DNA from: JAAYBR01 sp033813475
GTDB taxonomy: Bacteria > Hydrogenedentota > Hydrogenedentia > Hydrogenedentales > CAITNO01
Reading direction: 5' to 3'
Assembly (NCBI GenBank): GCA_033813475.1
Contig: JAPXRP010000108.1
Location: 1 to 13,912, forward strand
Length of the DNA: 13,912 nt
Of the stretch, positions 5,892 to 13,623 are shown in pieces. The translations under genes were made by a program, and so were the position numbers. The first letter of the stretch is position 1. Every line of letters begins with the position of its first letter. The notes below the pieces were generated by a model that was not told where the DNA came from, did no database searches, and worked only from the letters and a program-made list of their open reading frames with translations.

Positions 5892-8800
5892 CTATTCCGC
5901 GAGGACGCGGACGGGGCCGAGGAGCCCCGCGGGCTTGAGGCGGGCGCCGGGCTTGACGATGTTTGTGCTGGTGAAGGTGGCGCGGTCTTCCGCCTTGGAC
6001 CGGTTGTCGCCGATGAGGCGGTTGATCCAGGGGTTGACGACGGTGATCTCGACCTCGTTCTTCCCGGGACGGAGGGCGGCGGAGATGTCGAGGCGGTAGG
6101 GCTCCTTCCACAGGGTGCCCAGCTCTTTGCCGTTCACGCGGACGACGGCGGTGTCGTGGACTGCGCCGAGGTCCAGGCGCACACCTTTGGTCTCGTCGGC
6201 CTTGAATTCGGCCCGGTAGACGGCTTCGCCGGAGAAGTATTTGACGTCCTCGTTCCTGCTCTCGGTCCAGGAGGCGAGGGTCTTGAAGGTCTCCTCGCCG
6301 AAGGGGAACGCCACGGTCCACGGGCCGTCGAGGGCGGCGAGGACTTTTGGCGCCTTCGGCGCGGGTGCCGGGCGTCCGCCGCCTGCGGCGGGTTTACGGA
6401 AGACGACGAAGACGGAGCTGTGGGCGTCGAAGTGGACGGGCATCTCCACGCGGCCGTTGGCCGCCGTGTAGGGCGGCTCGGCGGTGATGCGGCCGGTCTC
6501 GGCGCACCAGAGCTCGGGGGCTTTGCCGTCCACCCGGAAGGACAGGGTCTCGTCGCGCGCGGCGTCCTTCTGGTTGGACACGAAGTAGATGTCCGTGTCG
6601 CCGTCGCGGCGGTGCTTCCAGAGCATGTCCGCCGGGCAGACGAGGTCGGGGGTGAGGCCAAGCTTCTCGAAGGCGGCGTCGAGGGTGTCGCCGGTGAGGA
6701 TGCGGCCGCCGCCCCACAGGTCGGCGGCGAGGCGTTTCACCTCGTCGTCGCAGGCGGGGTAGTTCTCGAGGCTGGGCGAGCGCAGGGGGGCGGGGCCGAA
6801 GACGGCGCCGCCCGCTGCGGCCAGCTCGCCGATCTTCTTGAGCAGCCCGGGCCGCATGGTCTCGGACGGCGGCAGCACGAGGATGCCGTAGGACACGCCG
6901 TCGGGCAGGACGAAGCGGCCGTCCTTCACGGAGAGGCGGGTCTCGATGACCTCGGCGTTGATGTAGTCATAGTCGTGCCCGGCGGGCAGCTCGGGCCGGC
7001 GCACGCCCGCCATCTTGGGGGCGTCCTCGCCGATGAAATAGGCGGCGTCGGCCACGGGCAGGCCGCGCTGGAGCAGCACGGTGCAGCGGCGCAGGTAGTC
7101 CACCCACGGCCCGGCGTGGTCGTGCCAGGTGTTGTGGCGGTTGAACTCCGTGCCGAACCACGCGTTGACGCCGGGGCGCTTGTCGTCCCAGGGCTGGTGG
7201 ATGACGAGGTGCAGGACGAACTGGTTGATGCCCTCGGAGAAGGCCCAGTCGCCGCGGGCCTTGAGGTCGCGGGGGGAGTTGGCGAAGGGGATGCCGCCGG
7301 TGAAGGCCTCGGCCCACACGACGTTCTTGCCGTAGATGTGCGCGCACGACGCGGCGTCGCGCAGCTCCACGCTGCCCAGGTCGCCGTTCACCCAGAACTC
7401 GCCGCTGATCTCGTCGCACTGGCCGCCGTACTGGAGGAACTCGCCGGGGTAGCCCCAGTGGCCGTAGTTTTCCAGCCACATCTTGAGCCCCTGCGCGTTG
7501 CACAGGTCGCGCAGGCCGCCGACATACTCCGTCGAGACGCGGTCCGCCACGAGGCGGCGCAGGTCCCACAGGAAGCGGTCGGTCTGGTCGGCCCCGCCGA
7601 CCACGCGCCCGGACAGGGCGGGCAGCCAGGGCAGGGGGTCATAGCCGTAGCGCGCCTCGAAAAGCTCCGCGAAGCCGTCGGTCCAGTTCTGCGGGCCCAT
7701 CTCGTAGCTGTCCGCCACGACATGCTTGAAGGCCTTGCGCTCCTCCGGCGTCAGGCGGCGAAGCAGGTCGCCGACATAGGCGTCGAAATGGACCGCCAGG
7801 GGCGCGCGGTTCATCTTGTCCACCTCCAGCCCCGTGGCCTCCTCCGGCGACGGGCTGTTCTTCGTGCCCGTGGGCGACATGACGGCGCGCTGGACGATCC
7901 AGTCGCCCGCGGGCACGTCCCACCGCAGCGTGCCGTCGGCGTCCATCTTCGCCGAGAGGTTCAGCACGGCGTCCGGCGCCACGGCCAGGCCCGGCGCGTC
8001 CGGCTCGGCCTGGGGCGGCCAGGTGTAGAAGTCAAAGGGCGGCAGGGGGGCCTGGAACATCTTTAACAGGGCCTTCTCCGCGTGGGACTCCACGCGCGCG
8101 GCGGGCGACACGCGCACTTCGCCCACCTCGCAGTCCGCCGAGAACGCGAGCCGGAAATACCGCGCCGTCACCGCGGGGAACGACGCCGCCACCGGCGCCA
8201 GCGGCACGGGGCCCACGTTGACGTTGAGATTGTGGCGGTCCACGGCGAACGCCTTCACGGGGCGGAAGTCCTTCCCGTCGTCCGACGCGAGCAGCTCTGC
8301 CTGCACGTTCACCTCTTTCACGGGCACCACGGTGACGCTGCGGGCCGTGAAGGGCTCGGGGCATTCAAAATCCACCGCGCGCGGCGTGCGGGATTTCTCC
8401 GGCGCGGCCGTGTCGTCGCCGTGCGGCGCGGGGTAGGCCAGCACGGCGATGTCCTGGAAGGCGCCGTCCGGCGCGGGGAGTTTCCCCTCGAAGCGCTGCG
8501 GGCCCTTCAGGCGCGTCTCGGGCAGGGAGACATAGCGCATCGCCTTGTCCGGCGTCACCCAGGGCCCGCCCGACTGGCTCCAGCCGGGGGAGTTGAAGAA
8601 GCCGATGTCCAGACCGAGGCGGCCCGCCTCGCGCACCGCGTGCACGATGGCGTCCCACCACCCGTCCGACAGCGCCAGGGGCTCCGGCTTCGGGTCCAGG
8701 CCGCTCTGGCCGCTGATGATGCCGATGTAGGCCTCGCCGATGCCGAAGTCCCGCATGGCCTCCAGGTCCTTCGTGAGGCCCTCCTTCGAGATGTGGCCGT

Positions 8801-8933
8801 CCATCCAGTACCAGTAGCACCGGAGCTTCGTGCTGTCCGGCGGGGAGTTGAAGGCCGCCTCCAGGTCGTCCGCCACGGCGGGAAGGGCCAGCGCGGCCAG
8901 CACAAGGGTCAGCAGAATGTGTCGGGGGGACAT
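5892..8933 (-). CDS. Secreted glycoside hydrolase, GH106 family (alpha-L-rhamnosidase type)
   Basis: The 1013-residue protein starts at ATG 8933, where AGGAG sits about 10 nt upstream; upstream in-frame starts lack this. Residues 1-21 are a signal peptide ending in AVA. The region at 25-130 carries WYWMDGHISKEGLTKDLEAM and NSPGWSQSGGPWVTP, typical GH106 N-terminal motifs. The central catalytic region has ADSYEMGPQNWTDGF (407-421), LENYGHWGYPGEF (487-499) and VWAEAFTGG (539-547); Glu411, Glu488 and Glu541 are candidate catalytic or metal ligands, not assigned individually. The C-terminus (about 880-990) is a GH2-like sugar-binding beta-sandwich with VRVNGKELGTLWKEPYRLDI. GH106 enzymes remove alpha-L-rhamnose from pectins and related glycans. 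It stands alone with its own promoter, with no regulator or transporter beside it. Exact specificity is uncertain. Confidence 0.9.
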   Translation of the reverse strand: MSPRHILLTLVLAALALPAVADDLEAAFNSPPDSTKLRCYWYWMDGHISKEGLTKDLEAMRDFGIGEAYIGIISGQSGLDPKPEPLALSDGWWDAIVHAVREAGRLGLDIGFFNSPGWSQSGGPWVTPDKAMRYVSLPETRLKGPQRFEGKLPAPDGAFQDIAVLAYPAPHGDDTAAPEKSRTPRAVDFECPEPFTARSVTVVPVKEVNVQAELLASDDGKDFRPVKAFAVDRHNLNVNVGPVPLAPVAASFPAVTARYFRLAFSADCEVGEVRVSPAARVESHAEKALLKMFQAPLPPFDFYTWPPQAEPDAPGLAVAPDAVLNLSAKMDADGTLRWDVPAGDWIVQRAVMSPTGTKNSPSPEEATGLEVDKMNRAPLAVHFDAYVGDLLRRLTPEERKAFKHVVADSYEMGPQNWTDGFAELFEARYGYDPLPWLPALSGRVVGGADQTDRFLWDLRRLVADRVSTEYVGGLRDLCNAQGLKMWLENYGHWGYPGEFLQYGGQCDEISGEFWVNGDLGSVELRDAASCAHIYGKNVVWAEAFTGGIPFANSPRDLKARGDWAFSEGINQFVLHLVIHQPWDDKRPGVNAWFGTEFNRHNTWHDHAGPWVDYLRRCTVLLQRGLPVADAAYFIGEDAPKMAGVRRPELPAGHDYDYINAEVIETRLSVKDGRFVLPDGVSYGILVLPPSETMRPGLLKKIGELAAAGGAVFGPAPLRSPSLENYPACDDEVKRLAADLWGGGRILTGDTLDAAFEKLGLTPDLVCPADMLWKHRRDGDTDIYFVSNQKDAARDETLSFRVDGKAPELWCAETGRITAEPPYTAANGRVEMPVHFDAHSSVFVVFRKPAAGGGRPAPAPKAPKVLAALDGPWTVAFPFGEETFKTLASWTESRNEDVKYFSGEAVYRAEFKADETKGVRLDLGAVHDTAVVRVNGKELGTLWKEPYRLDISAALRPGKNEVEITVVNPWINRLIGDNRSKAEDRATFTSTNIVKPGARLKPAGLLGPVRVLAE

Positions 8934-8970
8934 GGTCGGTCTCCTGGTTGGCCGTCTCCGGCAGAGAGAC

Positions 8971-9000
8971 ATCCTACCCGCCCGCCCGGCCCCGGGACAA
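8971..9000 (-). promoter_or_regulatory. Probable promoter of the GH106 gene
   Basis: On the minus strand TTGTCC (9000-8995), an 18-bp spacer and TAGGAT (8976-8971) make a reasonable sigma-70 promoter about 38 bp upstream of the GH106 start codon. Confidence 0.5.
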
Positions 9001-9039
9001 CTGGACGGGAAAGGGGGAGAGGGAAAGAGGTTCAACATG

Positions 9040-9060
9040 GATGCACAGGATGCACAGGAT
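9040..9060 (+). repeat. Short tandem repeat, 9-bp unit
   Basis: GATGCACAG occurs twice in direct tandem and is followed by a third partial GAT. It lies just before the nested palindrome at 9073. I see no protein-coding support for it. Confidence 0.7.
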
Positions 9061-9072
9061 AAGAGGGGACAA

Positions 9073-9136
9073 GGCCGGCGGGACGCCGGCGGTACGAAGA
9101 CCGGCCGCTCCCCGTACCGCCGCCGTCCCGGCGGCC
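9073..9136. repeat. Nested palindromic element B
   Basis: Two arms (9074-9096 and 9113-9135) are inverted copies with 21 of 23 positions matching, extended by one outer G-C pair (9073/9136), around a 16-nt spacer. Each arm is itself a perfect hairpin: 7-bp stem, GGA loop at 9081-9083 in the left arm and TCC loop at 9126-9128 in the right. The two differences between the arms fall on the two partners of one stem pair, so both hairpins stay fully paired. It is preceded by GAGGGGACA (9063-9071), also found at the start of element D. Confidence 0.88.
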
Positions 9137-9249
9137 CTACCTCCCGTAATTCCCATTCTTTCCGGGGCCGCAAACCTTGGGTCTGACCCGCCAGCCAAAG
9201 TGTTTTCTTGGCAGACGCTCTTGTGCAATTGTCCTGTAGAAAAGAGCCG

Positions 9250-9278
9250 TTGCCATTCTACGGAGGCTGTGATATTCT
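9250..9278 (+). promoter_or_regulatory. Extended -10 promoter of the 9363 gene
   Basis: TTGCCA (9250-9255), a 17-bp spacer and TATTCT (9273-9278) preceded by TGA (extended -10) form a credible promoter. The leader of about 78 nt contains a perfect self-complementary 16-mer at 9288-9303 (TGCGGCGC and its complement) and ends with AGGAGG (9351-9356). Confidence 0.55.
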
Positions 9279-9362
9279 TGGAACGGTTGCGGCGCGCGCC
9301 GCAGGTTCGGGGCTTCACAGGGGGCGCCCTTTCCGGGCGGTCCCGGGACAAGGAGGTTTCGC

Positions 9363-10643
9363 ATGTTTCGCAGAAGTGCAACACGTCTGTTCGTTCCCTT
9401 GGCGGTGCTGGTCTGCCTGGGGGGGGGCGGGGCGGCGCACGCCGTCGCCTTTGGGTATGTGCAGACGGCCATTGAGCCCGCCGGCGCCATGTCGGCGGGC
9501 GCGCAGTGGCGGGTGGACGGCGGCCCCTGGCTGAACTCCGGCGCCACGGCGGAGGTCACCACGGGAACGCACACCGTGTCCTTCAGCCCGGCGCCCAATT
9601 GGCGCACCCCGGCCCCCCAGGTTGTCAATGTGCCCTCCAGCCCGACGGTCCAGCTCGTCGGCCTCTATCAATCCTACCCCATGTGCGAGGGGGTCGGCGC
9701 GTGCAACCGGCCCTGGATAACCCCCGCATTGCCCCCCGCCATCTCGCCCTGGTTCTCCCAGGATGCGGTGAGTCATGACGGCCATAATGCCCTGCAAAGC
9801 GGGCCGGTGGCCGCCGACCAGGTGTCGAACATGATGACGTTTGTCACAGGCCCCTGCACGGTCACCTTTTGGTGGAGGGCCTCGTGCAGCGCCGGATGGG
9901 GGCAGTATTTCTATGAAGTTGACGGCATCCGCTTCGGCGCCCTCACCGGGGAGACGGACTGGATTCTGGAAACGGTGCCCCTGGGACCGGGGTCGCACCA
10001 GATTGCCTGGTTCTTCTACCGCGGGGCGGGGGATCCCGGCGGCGGGTCAAACTGCGGATGGCTGGACCAGTTCATTGTGTGGGAGAGCGCCCCGCCGACG
10101 GGGTCGGTGGTGGTCAACAACGGCGCGGCCCGCACCGGGGACGTCAACACGGTGCTCGGTCTGACCTGGGACGACGGCGACGGGTCCGGGGTCGGCGGCA
10201 TGCGTTTCAGCAACAACGGGTCCACCTGGAGCGCCTGGCAGAAGCCCGCCGCACAGGCGGCGTGGACGCTCGCCCCCGGCGACGGGGTGAAGACCGTGCG
10301 CGCGCAGTTCCGCGACAAGGCGGGCAATGTGTCCGTCCGGTACACCGACACCATCCTGCTGGACCAGACGCCGCCCGACGGCACCATCGTCATCAACAAC
10401 GGAGGGCCCACCACGGACACGCTGGACGTCGTCCTGCACCTGTTCTGGGTGGACCACGGTTCCGGCGTGTCCCGAATGCGCTTCAGCAGCAACGGGTACA
10501 CTTGGTCCGCCTGGGAGCCCGTGGCGTCCACCAAGCCGTGGACCCTGCCCGGCTGGGGTTACCACACCCTGCGCGTGCAGTACCTGGACCGCGCGGGCAA
10601 CGCCTCCCCCGTGTTCCGGTGGACCACCAAAGCCGTGGAGTAA
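9363..10643 (+). CDS. Secreted modular protein: PEGA-like, lectin-like and two Ig-like domains
   Basis: The start at 9363 follows AGGAGG (9351-9356). The 426-residue product has a signal peptide (1-27, ending AHA). A PEGA-like domain (about 30-103) shows GAQWRVDGGPW and GTHTVSF. A CEGxxAC Cys pair (108-114) precedes a jelly-roll-like beta domain (about 128-240) containing GETDW and CGWLDQF. Two Ig-like repeats follow (about 245-334 and 338-426) with MRFSNNGSTWSAW / MRFSSNGYTWSAW and QFRDKAGN / QYLDRAGN. It is a paralogue of the 1272-2291 product, sharing everything except the PEGA-like module. There is no membrane anchor or known sorting tail. Such modules usually bind polysaccharide or surface partners; no enzyme active site is visible. 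An outer-surface or extracellular role is inferred. Confidence 0.82.
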   Translation: MFRRSATRLFVPLAVLVCLGGGGAAHAVAFGYVQTAIEPAGAMSAGAQWRVDGGPWLNSGATAEVTTGTHTVSFSPAPNWRTPAPQVVNVPSSPTVQLVGLYQSYPMCEGVGACNRPWITPALPPAISPWFSQDAVSHDGHNALQSGPVAADQVSNMMTFVTGPCTVTFWWRASCSAGWGQYFYEVDGIRFGALTGETDWILETVPLGPGSHQIAWFFYRGAGDPGGGSNCGWLDQFIVWESAPPTGSVVVNNGAARTGDVNTVLGLTWDDGDGSGVGGMRFSNNGSTWSAWQKPAAQAAWTLAPGDGVKTVRAQFRDKAGNVSVRYTDTILLDQTPPDGTIVINNGGPTTDTLDVVLHLFWVDHGSGVSRMRFSSNGYTWSAWEPVASTKPWTLPGWGYHTLRVQYLDRAGNASPVFRWTTKAVE

Positions 10644-10662
10644 CCCGTTCCGGAAGTCTTTT

Positions 10663-10696
10663 GCCGCCCCGCCTCCCCCCGGAGGCGGGGCGGTTG
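10663..10696 (+). terminator. Rho-independent terminator of the 9363 gene
   Basis: A 13-bp stem (10664-10676 with 10681-10693) with a CCCC loop, plus a flanking G-T pair, lies 21 nt after the stop codon. The T-rich tail is poor (TTGCGTCTT). The stem core is identical to that of the terminator at 2313-2345. Confidence 0.75.
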
Positions 10697-10737
10697 CGTC
10701 TTATGCCAATGAAGAAAGCCGGGAACACGCCCGCAAA

Positions 10738-10809
10738 GTAGACGCGCCATCTTGGCGCGTTCTTTGGGCCAACGAAAACCCCAAGAACGCGGCAAGATGG
10801 CGCGTCTAC
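10738..10809. repeat. Nested palindromic element C
   Basis: Two 31-bp arms (10738-10768 and 10779-10809) are inverted copies with 29 of 31 positions matching, around a 10-nt spacer. Each arm holds an internal hairpin with a 7-bp stem. The left one, ACGCGCC-ATCTT-GGCGCGT, is perfect; the right one, with loop AAGAT, has a single mismatch. It lies between the terminator of the 9363 gene and the trpS promoter. Confidence 0.88.
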
Positions 10810-10862
10810 GTTTCCAGCCGTCCCGAAGACATCCCTTCACACGCGGCGGCCCGCCCGGCCAT

Positions 10863-10892
10863 TTGACCGCTCCGGTGGGTTGGGGGTATGCT
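10863..10892 (+). promoter_or_regulatory. Promoter of trpS and the MFS gene
   Basis: TTGACC (10863-10868), an 18-bp spacer and TATGCT (10887-10892) form a good sigma-70 promoter. Transcription would start near 10899, about 39 nt before trpS, which is too short for a T-box or a trp-type attenuator. Confidence 0.65.
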
Positions 10893-10937
10893 TTGGGCAC
10901 CGCCCCCTCCGGGGCCAACCCACAGGAACCCTCCCCC

Positions 10938-11999
10938 ATGTCCGCCAAGCGTGAGACCATACTCTCCGGCATCCGCCCAACGGGCCGGCTGCATTACGGA
11001 AACTATTTCGGCGCGGTCCGCCACTTCCTCCGGCTGCAGGAGGAGGACAAGGCGACGTGCTACTACTTCATCGCGGACTACCACGCCCTCACGACGGTCA
11101 CGGACCGCCAGGACCTCTACGGCAACACGATCGAGATGCTGCGGACCTATGTGGCCTGCGGCCTCGACCCGCGCAAGTCGGTGATCTACCGCCAGAGCGA
11201 CCTGCCCTGCACCGCCGAGCTGAGCCTGCTGCTGGGCATGATCACGAACATCGGCCTGCTGGAGCGCGGAACGACGTACAAGGACAAGCTGTCGAAGCTG
11301 CGCGAGGACCCGAAGGCCGAGGGCAACCCCCTCTCCTACGGGCTGCTCGGCTACCCCGTGCTCATGGCCGCCGACATCCTCATCGTGAAGGCGGACATCG
11401 TGCCCGTGGGCGAGGACCAGCGCCAGCACCTGGAGATGGCCATTGACCTCGCCACGCGCTTCAACAGCCGCTTCGGCGAGACCTTCCATGTGCCCCGGCC
11501 CATCAGCCGCGACGCCCTGCGCCTGCCCGGCCTCGACGGCGCGTCGAAGATGGGCAAGAGCGACCACAACACCCTCGACCTGCTGGACGACCCGGCCACG
11601 GTGCTGAAGAAGATCAAGGCGGTGCCCACGACCACCGAGCCCGCGCCGCTGGACACGGACAGCAATGACGCGGACGCCGTGATCCCGAAGATGCCCGCCG
11701 GGGTGGGCGTGCTCTACCGGCTCCTTGACCTGCTCGCGCCGCGCGAGGTGTTTCTGGAGTTCCTGGAGGAGTACCGCAAGGGCGGCAAGTTCTACGGAAA
11801 CCTCAAGAAGGCCGCCGCGGAGCACTGCTCGAAGTTCAACGAGCCCATCATCGCCCGGTACAACGACCCGGCGAACAGCGCGGCGGCCGTGGAGGAATTT
11901 CTCCGCGAGAACGCCCAACGCGTCACCCCCGTGGCCCTGGAGACCGTCGAGGCGGTCCGCGCGGCCATGGGCATCGGCCATTCCCTCTACCGGGCCTGA
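10938..11999 (+). CDS. trpS: Tryptophan--tRNA ligase
   Basis: This class I aminoacyl-tRNA synthetase charges tRNA-Trp with tryptophan in the cytoplasm. The 353-residue length is normal for bacterial TrpS. The ATP-binding HIGH-type signature appears as GRLHYGNYFGA (16-26), the family motif PVGEDQRQHLE at 156-166, and the KMSKS loop as ASKMGKS (202-208). GIRPTG near the N-terminus is also characteristic. ATG at 10938 is chosen because it begins the conserved region and AGGAA (10924-10928) lies upstream; the open frame extends further upstream through the promoter and element C without protein-like content. The MFS gene follows after 39 bp and is probably co-transcribed. No key residue is missing. 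Confidence 0.97.
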   Translation: MSAKRETILSGIRPTGRLHYGNYFGAVRHFLRLQEEDKATCYYFIADYHALTTVTDRQDLYGNTIEMLRTYVACGLDPRKSVIYRQSDLPCTAELSLLLGMITNIGLLERGTTYKDKLSKLREDPKAEGNPLSYGLLGYPVLMAADILIVKADIVPVGEDQRQHLEMAIDLATRFNSRFGETFHVPRPISRDALRLPGLDGASKMGKSDHNTLDLLDDPATVLKKIKAVPTTTEPAPLDTDSNDADAVIPKMPAGVGVLYRLLDLLAPREVFLEFLEEYRKGGKFYGNLKKAAAEHCSKFNEPIIARYNDPANSAAAVEEFLRENAQRVTPVALETVEAVRAAMGIGHSLYRA

Positions 12000-12038
12000 G
12001 CCCGGCCCGCCCGCACATCCCCGGAGGCGTCCGGTGCC

Positions 12039-13226
12039 ATGAGCGCCCGCGCGCGACAGCTTGCCTTCTATTTTCTGGCCGTGGCCTGCATGGCGGCGGC
12101 CTCGGGCGGCTATGACTCCGTGCTGAACAACTACCTCTCCTCCGCCTACGGCCTGTCGGAGACCGCCCGCGGGTGGGTGGAGTTCCCCCGCGAGCTGCCC
12201 GGCCTCCTGGTCGTGGCCATGACCGGGCTCCTGTGCATGCTGCCCCTCACGCATGTGGGCGCGCTGGCCGCCGCCGTCTTCTGCGCCGGCCTGGTCGGCA
12301 TGGCCGTCTTCAGCGGCCACTTCGGCGCGACCGTCGTCATGATGATTGTCGCCAGCGCGGGGCAGCACCTCATGATGCCCATGGCCGACTCGCTGACCGT
12401 GGCCCTCGCCAAGCCGGGCCAGCTCGGCAGGCTGCTGGGGCGCGTGGGCGCCGTCGCCACTGCGGGGAGCATCGCCGGGGCCGGGGCCATCTACTGGCTG
12501 CTCGACCGCGAAAACCCGCAGTTTCAGGCGGTGTTCCAGGCCATGGCCGTGATTGCCGCCGCCGCCGCCGGGCTCTACGTCTTCATGCGCATGCCCCAGG
12601 TCCACCAGCGCCGCCAGCGCCTCGTCTTCCACCGCAAATTCCGCCTGTACTACCTGCTGGAGCTGCTCAACGGCGCGCGCAAGCAGATTTTCCTCACCTT
12701 CGGCCCCTGGGTCCTCATCCAGGTCTACGGCCGCCCGGCCAACACCATCGCCGGGCTCCTCGTCGTCGCGTCCGTGCTGGGGCTGGCGTTCAAGCCCGCC
12801 GTCGGCCGCGCCATAGACCGCTTCGGCGAGCGCGCCGTCATGACCGCCGAGGGGCTCTCCATCGCCCTCGTCTGCGTCGGCTACGGCTACGCCCTCCCCC
12901 TCGCCGGGGGCGACCCCGCCCGCGCCCTCAACGTGGCCTGCGCCTGCTACATCCTCGACAACCTCCTCTTCACCATGGGCACCAGCCGCGTCGTCTACAT
13001 GTCCCGCCTCGCGGGCTCCCCCTCCGAACTCACCGGCACCCTCTCCATGGGCGTCTCGGTGAACCACATCGCCTCCATGACCATCCCCATCCTCGCGGGC
13101 ACCATCTGGGCGCTCCTGGGCTACGAGCGCCTCTTCCTCGCCGCCGCCGGCCTCGGCCTCGTCATCGCCGTGGTCTCCCGCTGGGTGCCCGCCCCCGCCG
13201 CCTGGGCCGCCCCCCGGCAGGACTGA
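12039..13226 (+). CDS. Major facilitator superfamily transporter
   Basis: The 395-residue protein is strongly hydrophobic with about ten to twelve membrane helices, a central cytoplasmic stretch rich in Arg, Lys and His near 187-205 (QVHQRRQRLVFHRK), and a second half starting with KQIFLTFGPWVLIQVYG. A cytoplasmic loop in the second half reads GRAIDRFGER, resembling the MFS loop motif A. A short conserved-looking segment WVEFPRELPGLL (46-57) follows the first helix. The protein is probably a secondary transporter or permease of the inner membrane; its substrate cannot be predicted. GGAGG (12023-12027) lies 11 nt before the start. It follows trpS by 39 bp, probably in one transcript, but nothing ties its function to tryptophan. 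Confidence 0.85.
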   Translation: MSARARQLAFYFLAVACMAAASGGYDSVLNNYLSSAYGLSETARGWVEFPRELPGLLVVAMTGLLCMLPLTHVGALAAAVFCAGLVGMAVFSGHFGATVVMMIVASAGQHLMMPMADSLTVALAKPGQLGRLLGRVGAVATAGSIAGAGAIYWLLDRENPQFQAVFQAMAVIAAAAAGLYVFMRMPQVHQRRQRLVFHRKFRLYYLLELLNGARKQIFLTFGPWVLIQVYGRPANTIAGLLVVASVLGLAFKPAVGRAIDRFGERAVMTAEGLSIALVCVGYGYALPLAGGDPARALNVACACYILDNLLFTMGTSRVVYMSRLAGSPSELTGTLSMGVSVNHIASMTIPILAGTIWALLGYERLFLAAAGLGLVIAVVSRWVPAPAAWAAPRQD

Positions 13227-13239
13227 CCTACCGGTCCGT

Positions 13240-13518
13240 CCATATCTTGTGCAACCGCCCCTGTGGAAAACCCGGCCCCCCTGGGGATAACTCCGGGGAA
13301 AACGCGGGAAGAGACCGTGCATAACCGGTGGATAACCCTGTCAGACTCCTGAGCGCCCTCCGAGACCGCATTCACAACCCCTATTATCGCAGCAGGATAC
13401 ATTGAAAACAGGGGGCGGCGTTCCAAAACGGGGTTCTGGGGAAAACCGGGGCATAACCGCCCGCCCCCCTGTGGATAACTTGGGGATAACGCCCAAAAAC
13501 GCCCCCCACAAGATATGG
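13240..13518. other. Cluster of DnaA-box-like 9-mers bracketed by a 12-bp inverted repeat
   Basis: Compared with TGTGNATAA (reverse of TTATNCACA), there is one exact box at 13470-13478 and one-mismatch boxes at 13262-13270 (TGTGGAAAA), 13282-13290 (TGGGGATAA), 13316-13324 (CGTGCATAA), 13327-13335 (GGTGGATAA) and 13481-13489 (TGGGGATAA). All share one orientation. Two pairs are spaced exactly 11 bp apart. An 18-bp direct repeat (13275-13292 and 13463-13480) differs at one base and carries a box in each copy. The cluster is flanked by CCATATCTTGTG (13240-13251) and its perfect complement (13507-13518). A slightly A+T-richer stretch lies at about 13370-13410. It could be an origin, a DnaA-titration site, or neither. 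Confidence 0.5.
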
Positions 13519-13623
13519 GCCGAGAGCCCGGAAAGGCCAGACAGGAATGTCCGCCCTTTGGGGTTCGAGAGCGTTTCAAGGTGGAGAAGCCATATCTGCA
13601 AGGAACATACCGGGAACGCACAT

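Noticed and set aside
5451..8066. 871-residue open frame on the plus strand across the GH106 gene
   Set aside because: It is antisense to a protein with clear family motifs, has low-complexity Val/Gly/Ala/His composition, and starts in the spacer palindromes; long antisense frames are common at this base composition.
9040..9136. CRISPR array or tandem repeat array
   Set aside because: There are only two full 9-bp repeat units and no repeat-spacer periodicity; the adjacent symmetry is inverted, not direct.
10893..10937. T-box or trp-type attenuator ahead of trpS
   Set aside because: The predicted leader is about 39 nt with no T-box consensus, no leader peptide with Trp codons and no terminator/antiterminator pair.
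10806..13322. 838-residue open frame on the minus strand across trpS and the MFS gene
   Set aside because: It spans two genes and their spacer on the opposite strand and is rich in Gly, His, Ala and Glu without any domain-like pattern.
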